A stretch of DNA of 5,215 bases from an uncultured Bacilli bacterium (lineage in GTDB: Bacteria; Bacillota_I; Bacilli_A; RF39; UBA660). The translations under genes and the position numbers were made by a program. The DNA lies in contig CANUCD010000066.1 in NCBI GenBank assembly GCA_947856335.1, positions 1-5,215 on the forward strand. The letters are read 5' to 3'. Positions 1 through 5,205 of this stretch are shown piece by piece; the first letter of the stretch is position 1, and each line of letters begins with the position of its first letter. A model generated the notes under the pieces. The model did not search any database. It had not been told where the DNA came from and saw only the letters and a program-made list of their open reading frames with translations.

Positions 1-2
1 AT

Positions 3-86
3 TTCAATGATTATAAAATAGATATAGCTTTAAAAAAGAGCTATGAACTATTTTTGAAGTATGAAAATGTTATTAAGATAAGTTGA
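3..86 (+). CDS. C-terminal end of an unidentified protein (partial, cut by left edge)
   Basis: An open frame runs in from the left edge and ends at TGA (84-86). The 27 visible residues are rich in Lys, Tyr, Ile and Leu, with a likely helical stretch (ALKKSYELFLKYENVI). This is too short to name a family. It is on the same strand as the HEPN-like gene, 47 bases upstream of that gene's ATG, so it may be a functional partner or just a neighbour. Its stop codon lies inside the -35 box of the next gene's promoter. It is the only gene here that ends in TGA. It could be a chance open frame, since 84 bases without a stop is weak evidence in AT-rich DNA. Confidence 0.35.
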   Translation, partial: FNDYKIDIALKKSYELFLKYENVIKIS

Positions 87-111
87 CAAATTACTTAAAA
101 TATTATAAAAT
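83..111 (+). promoter_or_regulatory. Sigma-A-type promoter of the HEPN-like gene
   Basis: A perfect -35 box TTGACA (83-88) is followed by a 17-base spacer and TAAAAT (106-111), which matches the -10 consensus TATAAT at five of six positions. Transcription would begin near position 118 and give a leader of about 16 bases before the ATG at 134. The TTG of the -35 box could be mistaken for an upstream start codon of the same frame (83-85). The promoter reading explains it better. Confidence 0.55.
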
Positions 112-123
112 ATGTGCTTGTTT

Positions 124-129
124 AGGGGG
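124..129 (+). promoter_or_regulatory. Ribosome binding site deciding the start at 134
   Basis: AGGGGG sits four bases before ATG 134-136 and differs from AGGAGG at one position. The in-frame TTG at 83 has no comparable site upstream, only an AAGATAAG-like stretch. This supports the shorter protein. Confidence 0.5.
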
Positions 130-133
130 TTTT

Positions 134-724
134 ATGAGTAATATTAGAGGTAGTGAACATCCTTTGTGGATAAATATTAAGAAGTTTAATCGTAAAGAAT
201 TAGAAACTTTAAAAGAAATATTACCTTTTTATATTATTAACACAATACAAGATAGTTATAGTTATCGAGGATTTTCTGTTGAAGAGTTAGGTTGGCCAAG
301 TAATATCTGGAATACGGGAGCTTTAAAAGACCAGTTATTTCATGTTGCTAATTTGACTGTAGGATATAATTTACGTATAGCACAAAAGCTTGATGAGATG
401 AGTGATGCTTGTAAGTTAGCTCATCTAGAAAATGATTTTTATCACAATTATCATGATGAGAGAATTGCTATTTATGTAGATAGTCACTCTAATTTAGTAC
501 TTAGTATTTTTAAACATATTCGTAATGCTTTAGCACATGGACGATTTATTATGGTACCTATGGGAGATGATTATAGTTTTGTAATGGAAAGTGTTGATAA
601 TAATAAACAGACACTAATTGTAAAAGCAAGAATAGTTTTAAAAGCTTCTACACTTTTAAAATGGAAGGAAATTGTTTTAAAAGGGCCACAAGAGGAAAAT
701 ATAAGAAAAAGAAAGAAAAAATAA
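134..724 (+). CDS. HEPN-like domain protein, putative ribonuclease or defence/toxin-type protein
   Basis: This 196-residue protein is recognised mainly by the motif HIRNALAHGRF at residues 128-138. R130, N131 and H135 form the RNxxxH signature of the HEPN superfamily, whose members often cut RNA as dimers in toxin-antitoxin, abortive infection and CRISPR-linked proteins. A helical region precedes the motif (about residues 20-95 and 110-130). A beta-rich stretch follows (about 138-170), then a helix with TLLKWKEIV. The C-terminus is basic (RKRKKK). There is no signal peptide or membrane segment, so it should be cytoplasmic. The ATG at 134 is chosen because an AGGGGG site precedes it and a promoter covers 83-111; an in-frame TTG at 83 would add 17 residues. 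The gene converges on prmC with four bases between the stop codons. The fold assignment rests on the motif, and target and role are unknown. No antitoxin is visible, though a partner could be the gene cut by the left edge. Confidence 0.6.
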   Translation: MSNIRGSEHPLWINIKKFNRKELETLKEILPFYIINTIQDSYSYRGFSVEELGWPSNIWNTGALKDQLFHVANLTVGYNLRIAQKLDEMSDACKLAHLENDFYHNYHDERIAIYVDSHSNLVLSIFKHIRNALAHGRFIMVPMGDDYSFVMESVDNNKQTLIVKARIVLKASTLLKWKEIVLKGPQEENIRKRKKK

Positions 725-750
725 AACTTTATGTTTCAATAAACATAAAG
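716..750 (-). terminator. Intrinsic terminator of the prfA-prmC unit
   Basis: A perfect 10-base inverted repeat, CTTTATGTTT (727-736) and AAACATAAAG (741-750), encloses a four-base loop. In the minus-strand transcript it is followed by a U-rich run, TTTTATTTTTT (726 down to 716). The stem is AT-rich, with two G-C pairs. The prmC stop codon (731-729) lies in the 3' arm. The U-tract is the antisense of the last codons of the HEPN-like gene. On the plus strand the hairpin has no U-tract after it, so it should terminate only the minus-strand transcript. Confidence 0.7.
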
Positions 751-1445
751 CGATCTAAGTGATTATAATCTTGCTCTATTTTAATTGTTGCTTTAGGATA
801 TATTTCTAAAGCTTCTTTTTTGATATTTTCGCCTAAAGTTGCACCTATTTCAAAAATGATTATACCCTTTTTATTTAGAATATCTTTTGATAAGATAAGT
901 ATTCTTTTATAAAATTCAAGACCATTATCTTTAGCAAAAAGAGCAATAGATGGTTCATAATTTGTTTCGGGGTCTGTATATTCAGTTTTTAGTACATATG
1001 GGGGATTAGAAATAATAAAATCATATTTTCCATCTGGCTTTTCACATAAAATATCTTTTTGAAAGAAATTTATATTTACTTCGTTTTCATAAGCATTTTT
1101 TCTTGCTATATTTAAAGCTTCAAGACTAATATCACAAGCATCAATTAAAACATCTATATTCTTTTTTAATGCTATAGCTATAGCTCCACTACCTGTACAT
1201 ATATCAATACCTGTTTTTAAGTCTTTTCCTTTTAATAAGTTGATACTTTTTTCTACTAAATACTCTGTTTCAAAACGAGGAATTAAAACATTTTCATCAA
1301 CATTTATTTTACAACCATAAAATTCAACAAAACCAATTAAATACTGAATAGGATAGTGTTCTTCTAATTTCTTTTGGGCTTCGTTTAAATTACCTTGATA
1401 ATATTTTTTTAGAGCTTCTAGTTCTGCTACTCCTATTTTATTCAA
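729..1445 (-). CDS. prmC: Peptide chain release factor N5-glutamine methyltransferase
   Basis: PrmC (HemK family) uses S-adenosylmethionine to methylate the glutamine of the GGQ motif in release factors, here Gln230 of the PrfA encoded just upstream. Numbered from the TTG at 1445 (238 residues), the sequence shows PRFETE at 56-61, the SAM-binding loop DICTGSG at 81-87 and the catalytic NPPY at 147-150. The family segment with EPSIALFA and then NGLEFYKRI follows. The N-terminal helical domain is short: about 30 residues precede PIQYLIGFVEFYG, roughly half the usual length. I place the start at TTG 1445 because AGGTGA (1456-1451) lies five bases upstream. TTG 1460 and GTG 1454 in the same frame lack such a site. 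With this start the gene overlaps prfA by eight bases, so translation is probably coupled. It is the last gene of its unit, and its stop codon is inside the terminator stem. Confidence 0.93.
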   Translation of the reverse strand: MNKIGVAELEALKKYYQGNLNEAQKKLEEHYPIQYLIGFVEFYGCKINVDENVLIPRFETEYLVEKSINLLKGKDLKTGIDICTGSGAIAIALKKNIDVLIDACDISLEALNIARKNAYENEVNINFFQKDILCEKPDGKYDFIISNPPYVLKTEYTDPETNYEPSIALFAKDNGLEFYKRILILSKDILNKKGIIIFEIGATLGENIKKEALEIYPKATIKIEQDYNHLDRFMFIET

Positions 1446-2502
1446 AAGATTCACCTGCAAGTTTTAGGCGTAAATCTTCTGTTTGTAAAGCTTCAATGAT
1501 AGGTTCTAAATCTCCATCCATTACACGGTCTAGGCTCATGATTGAAAAATTGATGCGATGGTCGGTTACTCTATTTTGAGGATAGTTATAAGTTCTTATT
1601 TTTTCGCTTCTATCTCCAGAACCAATTTTATTTTTTCTTTCTTTACCTAGTTCTTGTTCTTCTTTTTGTCTTATTTCGTCACCTATTTTGATTTTTAATA
1701 GTTCCATTGCTCTATCACGGTTACGAAGTTGACTTCTTTCAGTTTGACAAGTTACTACAACACCAGTTGGAATATGGGTTAGTCTTACAGCTGAGTTAGC
1801 TGTATTAACTGATTGTCCCCCTGCTCCACTTGAGTGATATACATCCATTTTAATATCGCTTTCTTTAATTTCAATATTTGATGTTTCTACTTCTGGCATT
1901 ACTAATACGGTTGCTGTTGAGGTATGAACACGACCTTGAGTTTCCGTTACTGGTACTCTTTGTACTCTATGAGAGCCACTTTCATATTTAAGTTTTTTAT
2001 ACACATCTTCGCCTTTAATCATAACTTCTATTTGAGAAAATCCACCACTAGAACCCTCTACTGCGTGTATTTCTTCTATTTTCCAGCCATTTTTTTCAGC
2101 ATAATGTGAATACATACGGTAAAGATCACCAGCAAAGATATTTGCTTCATCTCCTCCAGCTGCTCCTCTTATTTCCATGATAATATTTTTGCCATCAAAT
2201 TCATCTTTAGGAACTAATAATATTTCTAATTCTCTTTTTATTTTTTCTTCTTGAGCTTTTAAGTTATTTAATTCTTCTGTGGCTATTTCTTTTAATTCAT
2301 CATCTTTCATAAGTGTTTTGGCATCTTCTATATCATTTAATACTTTTTTATATTCATTATATTTTACGACTGTTTCTTCTAAATCACTTGCTTCTTTTGA
2401 TAAAGTTCTAATTTTATTAAAATCACTCATGACTTCAGGATTGGTTAAATCTTTTTTTATTTCATTGTATTTTTTTTCTATTGCTTCTAATCTTTCAATC
2501 AT
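1438..2502 (-). CDS. prfA: Peptide chain release factor 1 (RF1)
   Basis: RF1 recognises UAA and UAG in the ribosomal A site and triggers release of the finished protein. The 354 residues match the usual full length. The sequence shows an N-terminal coiled-coil-like domain (about 1-100), the conserved segment IRGAAGGDEANIFAGDLYRMY (split here only by reading: residues 111-131), the codon-recognition tripeptide P184-V185-T186, and the catalytic GGQ at 228-230 within SSGAGGQSVNT. The P-x-T tripeptide marks RF1; RF2 has SPF. Most bacteria have PAT, so PVT is a mild variant. The ATG at 2502 has GAAAGGA eight bases upstream. The gene has its own promoter, whose elements overlap the rpoE terminator, and it is co-transcribed with prmC, whose product modifies it. 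Its 3' end carries the prmC ribosome binding site. Confidence 0.97.
   Translation of the reverse strand: MIERLEAIEKKYNEIKKDLTNPEVMSDFNKIRTLSKEASDLEETVVKYNEYKKVLNDIEDAKTLMKDDELKEIATEELNNLKAQEEKIKRELEILLVPKDEFDGKNIIMEIRGAAGGDEANIFAGDLYRMYSHYAEKNGWKIEEIHAVEGSSGGFSQIEVMIKGEDVYKKLKYESGSHRVQRVPVTETQGRVHTSTATVLVMPEVETSNIEIKESDIKMDVYHSSGAGGQSVNTANSAVRLTHIPTGVVVTCQTERSQLRNRDRAMELLKIKIGDEIRQKEEQELGKERKNKIGSGDRSEKIRTYNYPQNRVTDHRINFSIMSLDRVMDGDLEPIIEALQTEDLRLKLAGESFE
1451..1456 (-). promoter_or_regulatory. Ribosome binding site of prmC, inside prfA
   Basis: In the minus-strand reading AGGTGA is followed by five bases and TTG (1445-1443). It lies within the last codons of prfA and decides between three possible non-ATG starts of prmC (1460, 1454, 1445). 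Confidence 0.6.
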
Positions 2503-2523
2503 ATGATTCGTCCTTTCTTCACT

Positions 2524-2552
2524 ATTATATCAATAAATAAAGAGAAAAACAA
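2524..2552 (-). promoter_or_regulatory. Extended -10 promoter of prfA-prmC
   Basis: In the minus-strand reading TTGTTT (2552-2547) is followed by 17 bases and TATAAT (2529-2524). TG stands one base before the -10 box (TGATATAAT), the extended -10 form that tolerates a poor -35 box (three of six matches here). Transcription would start near 2517, at the first base of the GAAAGGA ribosome binding site, giving a leader of about 15 bases. The -35 box is also part of the rpoE terminator stem. Confidence 0.55.
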
Positions 2553-2569
2553 ACATTAACTGTTTGCTT
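2532..2569 (-). terminator. Probable intrinsic terminator of rpoE
   Basis: In the minus-strand reading the arms AAGCAAACA (2569-2561) and TGTTTGTTT (2555-2547) pair over nine positions with one G-U pair. The five-base loop GTTAA holds the rpoE stop codon. A U-rich run follows (TTTTTCTCTTTATTT, 2549 to about 2535), sharing its first bases with the stem. The hairpin is weak and the U-tract is interrupted by C, so termination may be partial and some transcripts may continue into prfA. Confidence 0.5.
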
Positions 2570-3002
2570 CTTCATCATCAACATCAATTACAACTAAATC
2601 TTCTAAATCATCATCTGGTAAATCATCATCTGTATCAGTATCGTAAAAGATATCTTCTTCTGTTTCTTCTTCCATATTATCTGCTAAATCTTCTTCTGCT
2701 TCGGCAAGAAGAGTTTCTTCATCTTCTTCTTCGTCGTCTACTACTACCTTAGGATTGTGATGTTCTCTTAAATCCCAATATCCATCTTCTAACATAATAA
2801 ATCTTTTATCTGTTGTTAAAAGTTCGAAAAAATCAGCGATTTTCTCTTCAAAAAGATTTTCTGGTAATTCTAGGGCTGTACATACTTTTTTAAATAGTTC
2901 ATTGATTTTCATCTTTGTTTTTTCTTCATTTAAAATAATGTAAGCAATATCATCATAATTCATTGCTTCTAATTCTTCTTTGGGTATATCTGTTAGTCTC
3001 AT
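2556..3002 (-). CDS. rpoE: DNA-directed RNA polymerase delta subunit
   Basis: The delta subunit is an accessory part of RNA polymerase in Bacillota; it speeds enzyme recycling and alters promoter selectivity and response to the initiating nucleotide. This protein has 148 residues. Residues 1-88 form the globular HARE-HTH domain, with DIAYIILNEEK near 18-28, KINELFKKV at 32-40 and the closing segment DKRFIMLEDGYWDLREH at 65-81. Residues 89-148 form the acidic tail: 34 of 60 residues are Asp or Glu and none is Lys, Arg or His. This layout is typical of the family; the length is somewhat below that of the Bacillus subtilis protein. The ATG at 3002 has a strong AAAGGAG five to six bases upstream. 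It has one or two promoters of its own. It should not be confused with the sigma factor also called RpoE in proteobacteria. Confidence 0.93.
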   Translation of the reverse strand: MRLTDIPKEELEAMNYDDIAYIILNEEKTKMKINELFKKVCTALELPENLFEEKIADFFELLTTDKRFIMLEDGYWDLREHHNPKVVVDDEEEDEETLLAEAEEDLADNMEEETEEDIFYDTDTDDDLPDDDLEDLVVIDVDDEEANS

Positions 3003-3023
3003 ACTATCTCCTTTGCTTTATAC

Positions 3024-3052
3024 ATTATATGACAATTTCACAGTAATGTGAT
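3024..3052 (-). promoter_or_regulatory. Possible second, start-proximal promoter of rpoE
   Basis: In the minus-strand reading ATCACA (3052-3047, four of six matches) is followed by 17 bases and a perfect TATAAT (3029-3024). Transcription would start near 3017, just before the ribosome binding site. The distance from the -10 box to the ATG is 21 bases, as for prfA. A TCACA-N4-TGTGA dyad overlaps its -35 box and spacer. Confidence 0.4.
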
Positions 3053-3057
3053 AAGTC
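3031..3057 (-). promoter_or_regulatory. Imperfect hairpin or dyad in the rpoE leader
   Basis: A dyad with perfect five-base arms, TCACA (3038-3042) and TGTGA (3047-3051), is extended by further pairing of GAC (3031-3033) with GTC (3055-3057) past small bulges. A transcript from the distal promoter would start near 3057, so it would begin with this hairpin. It could protect the mRNA 5' end, act as an operator overlapping the second promoter, or be chance. Confidence 0.3.
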
Positions 3058-3063
3058 TTAGTA

Positions 3064-3092
3064 ATTGTAATATTAAATACATCATTTGTCAA
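3064..3092 (-). promoter_or_regulatory. Sigma-A-type promoter of rpoE (distal)
   Basis: In the minus-strand reading a perfect TTGACA (3092-3087) is followed by 17 bases and TACAAT (3069-3064), which matches TATAAT at five of six positions. It begins eight bases after the argS stop codon. The predicted start near 3057 gives a leader of about 55 bases. This is the best promoter in the window. Confidence 0.72.
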
Positions 3093-3100
3093 TTCTTAAT

Positions 3101-4843
3101 TTACATTTTTTTGGGAATATTGATACCTAAAATATTTAAAAGAATTTTATTATTGTCTAAAATGAGTTTTGTTAGAGCAAGCCATGATGTTTTTACCTTT
3201 TCATTTTCTTCAGTTAATATTTTGTTTTCAGCATAAAAATTATTATATATATTAGTTATCTTATATAAATACTCACAAATTTCATTTAAAGAACAATTCT
3301 CAAAACTACGTGTTATTACTCTTTTTAAGTCTAGCATGGTAAGAAGAAGTTTCTTTTCATTGGGGGTTGTTAGACATTTAATATCGTTATAAGTGATATT
3401 TAGTTCATCTGCCTTTTTAAGTAGAGAGTTCATTCTAACACAAGAATAAAGTAGGTATGTGCCTGTTTTTCCGTTTAAGTCAGTGAATTTTTCAATATCA
3501 AAGTTATAATCAGTCGTTCTAAAGGGAAGTAAATCAGCATACTTAATAGCAGCAACAGCGATTGTTCTAGCTAATTTTTCTCGGTCAGTTTTAATATTTT
3601 CAATAATTCTTTTTTCACATACTGATGTAACACTATCCAAAAGTTCACTTAAAGGCATTACTCCACCATCTCTTGTTTTAAATGGTTTGCCGTCTTGTCC
3701 ATTCATTGTGCCAAAGCCGTTAAAAACTAATTTCATATTTTCGTCTACAATACCACTTTTTTTAGCAGCACGAAATACTTGGGTAAAATGCAGGTCTTGA
3801 CGTTTATCAACAATATACCAAATTTCATCTATTTTAAATTTATGTACTCGCTCCCAAATGGCTGCTAAATCTGTTGCTTCATAAGATACAGCACCATTAC
3901 TTTTAATCATAATTAAAGGAGGCATTTCTAGTTTATCAGTTTCTTCTTTTACGTCAATTACTTTTGCTCCATCACTTTCTTCAATCATGTTGTGATCATA
4001 TAAATAAGCTAGTAATTCATCCATATATTCATAGTTATCTGATTCGCCTTCCCATAAATCAAAATCTACATTTAAATCTTGATATATTTTTTTAATTTCA
4101 TTTAAACTGGTTTTAACAATTTTTTGCCATAAGGCATAATATCCATGGTGTTTATGTTGAAGTTCATAATTTATTTTTCTTGATTCTTCCATGATATCGA
4201 TATTTTCTTTAGCTTTAGTTGTTGCCGTTGGATAAAGTTCTATTAGGTCTTCATTAGTTAGATTAAATTCTACTTCTTCACCGTGATAATCACTTTTAAA
4301 ATAAGCTAAATCGGGGTATCTAGTCTTAATTTCTTGTATTACCATACCCATAGGTCTACCATAATCGCCTAAGTGTATATCACTAATTGTTTTACAACCG
4401 ACTTTTTTACATAAATTATTTAATGCTTGACCGATATTGGCACTTCTTAAATGACCAACATGAAGTATTTTAGCAACATTGGGTCCTCCATAATCTAGGA
4501 AAATTGTTTTATCTATTCCTAGGTTATAGTTTATATCAGGATTGTTTATAGTATCTTTTGCAAAATCAATTAAAAACTCGTCACTTAAAGTTAAGTTAAT
4601 AAACCCAGGACTTGCAATACTAACACTTTTAAATTCTTTAAAATCTTTTATTTCATCAACAATTTTAGAGGCAATATTCATGGGATTGTCATGTAATGTT
4701 TTAGCAAGACTTAGTGCACCATTATATTGGTAATCTCCTAAGTCTGGTCTATTTGATGGATTTAGTAAAACACTACTTACAGGAATATTTATCTTTTCTA
4801 AAGTTTCTTTTATCTTTGTTTCTAATTGCTCTATTTTATGCAT
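3101..4843 (-). CDS. argS: Arginine--tRNA ligase (arginyl-tRNA synthetase)
   Basis: ArgS, a class I synthetase, joins arginine to tRNA-Arg using ATP; it acts as a cytoplasmic enzyme and needs the tRNA to activate the amino acid. From ATG 4843 it has 580 residues, a usual length. The N-terminal tRNA-recognition domain spans about 1-85. The catalytic domain carries YGGPNVAKILHVGHLRS with the HIGH-type motif HVGH at 128-131. It also has LGDYGRPMG at about 158-166 and the KMSKS-equivalent loop GKPFKTRDGG at about 385-394, the degenerate form normal for ArgS. The anticodon-binding DALR domain runs from about 460 to the end, which closes with the typical LGI-x-IPKKM. In-frame ATG 4849 and GTG 4852 would add two or three residues; 4843 is favoured by GTGAT (4852-4848) four bases before it. 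The gene overlaps the DUF1934 gene by eight bases. No clear terminator follows, so transcripts may read into rpoE. Confidence 0.97.
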   Translation of the reverse strand: MHKIEQLETKIKETLEKINIPVSSVLLNPSNRPDLGDYQYNGALSLAKTLHDNPMNIASKIVDEIKDFKEFKSVSIASPGFINLTLSDEFLIDFAKDTINNPDINYNLGIDKTIFLDYGGPNVAKILHVGHLRSANIGQALNNLCKKVGCKTISDIHLGDYGRPMGMVIQEIKTRYPDLAYFKSDYHGEEVEFNLTNEDLIELYPTATTKAKENIDIMEESRKINYELQHKHHGYYALWQKIVKTSLNEIKKIYQDLNVDFDLWEGESDNYEYMDELLAYLYDHNMIEESDGAKVIDVKEETDKLEMPPLIMIKSNGAVSYEATDLAAIWERVHKFKIDEIWYIVDKRQDLHFTQVFRAAKKSGIVDENMKLVFNGFGTMNGQDGKPFKTRDGGVMPLSELLDSVTSVCEKRIIENIKTDREKLARTIAVAAIKYADLLPFRTTDYNFDIEKFTDLNGKTGTYLLYSCVRMNSLLKKADELNITYNDIKCLTTPNEKKLLLTMLDLKRVITRSFENCSLNEICEYLYKITNIYNNFYAENKILTEENEKVKTSWLALTKLILDNNKILLNILGINIPKKM

Positions 4844-5183
4844 TTTCATCACTCATTTCTATTTCTATTCTAATTGGTTTTTCTTGACTTTCTAATAAAT
4901 AACTTATATATATTTTATTTTTTTCTATTAAAAAATTATGATATTTTACATTGATTGCAAATGTTTTATCAAGCTCTTTTAAGGTTAGTAAGGCTTTATC
5001 TTTTTTTATTTTTAACACACTTTCTAGATTTTCTTTCGTAAATATTTCTTTTTTTAAATCTAGTTTAAATGTATCGATATCATTATTGAAATATAAATTG
5101 TTTTCTTGTATTTTGCCTATTAGAGTTTCTTTAAATAAAAGAGTATTCTCTTCATATGTACTTATCCATAGTTCTTTTTCCAT
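4836..5183 (-). CDS. DUF1934 (YwiB-like) small beta-barrel protein
   Basis: This 115-residue protein of unknown function most likely belongs to DUF1934, the family of Bacillus subtilis YwiB, a small lipocalin-like beta-barrel. The call rests on size, on alternating hydrophobic strands (for example residues 75-84 and 90-110, ending in YISYLLESQEKPIRIEIEM) and on its place directly upstream of argS, where this family is often found in Bacillota. There is no signal peptide or membrane segment. The ATG at 5183 has GGTGAT three bases upstream. Its stop lies inside the argS start region, so the two genes are probably transcribed and translated together. Sequence similarity is weak by eye, so an unrelated small protein cannot be excluded. 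Confidence 0.65.
   Translation of the reverse strand: MEKELWISTYEENTLLFKETLIGKIQENNLYFNNDIDTFKLDLKKEIFTKENLESVLKIKKDKALLTLKELDKTFAINVKYHNFLIEKNKIYISYLLESQEKPIRIEIEMSDENA
4848..4852 (-). promoter_or_regulatory. Likely ribosome binding site of argS
   Basis: In the minus-strand reading GTGAT precedes ATG 4843 by four bases. It matches the 3' part of the extended consensus AGGAGGTGATC, for which a short spacing is expected. It lies within the last codons of the DUF1934 gene, and the same bases include the alternative GTG and ATG starts. Confidence 0.35.
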
Positions 5184-5205
5184 AACATCACCAATTTACC
5201 AGTTT

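Noticed and set aside
83..133. N-terminal extension of the HEPN-like protein from TTG 83
   Set aside because: The bases form a good promoter and lack a ribosome binding site, while ATG 134 has one.
1924..2506. Plus-strand open frames opposite prfA (1924-2109 and 2279-2506)
   Set aside because: They lie fully antisense to a confident gene, have no convincing ribosome binding site and give Phe/Ser-rich hydrophobic translations typical of antisense AT-rich DNA.
2564..2752. Plus-strand open frame rich in Leu and His
   Set aside because: It is the antisense of the Asp/Glu-rich tail of rpoE; the composition is a mirror effect of acidic codons.
3038..3051. CRP/FNR-type binding site
   Set aside because: Those sites have TGTGA on the left and TCACA on the right with a longer spacer; here the arms are in the opposite order, four bases apart.
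3048..3236. Plus-strand open frame over the argS 3' end and rpoE promoter region
   Set aside because: It crosses a clear minus-strand promoter and conserved argS codons, so it is a shadow frame. The same applies to 4542-4733.
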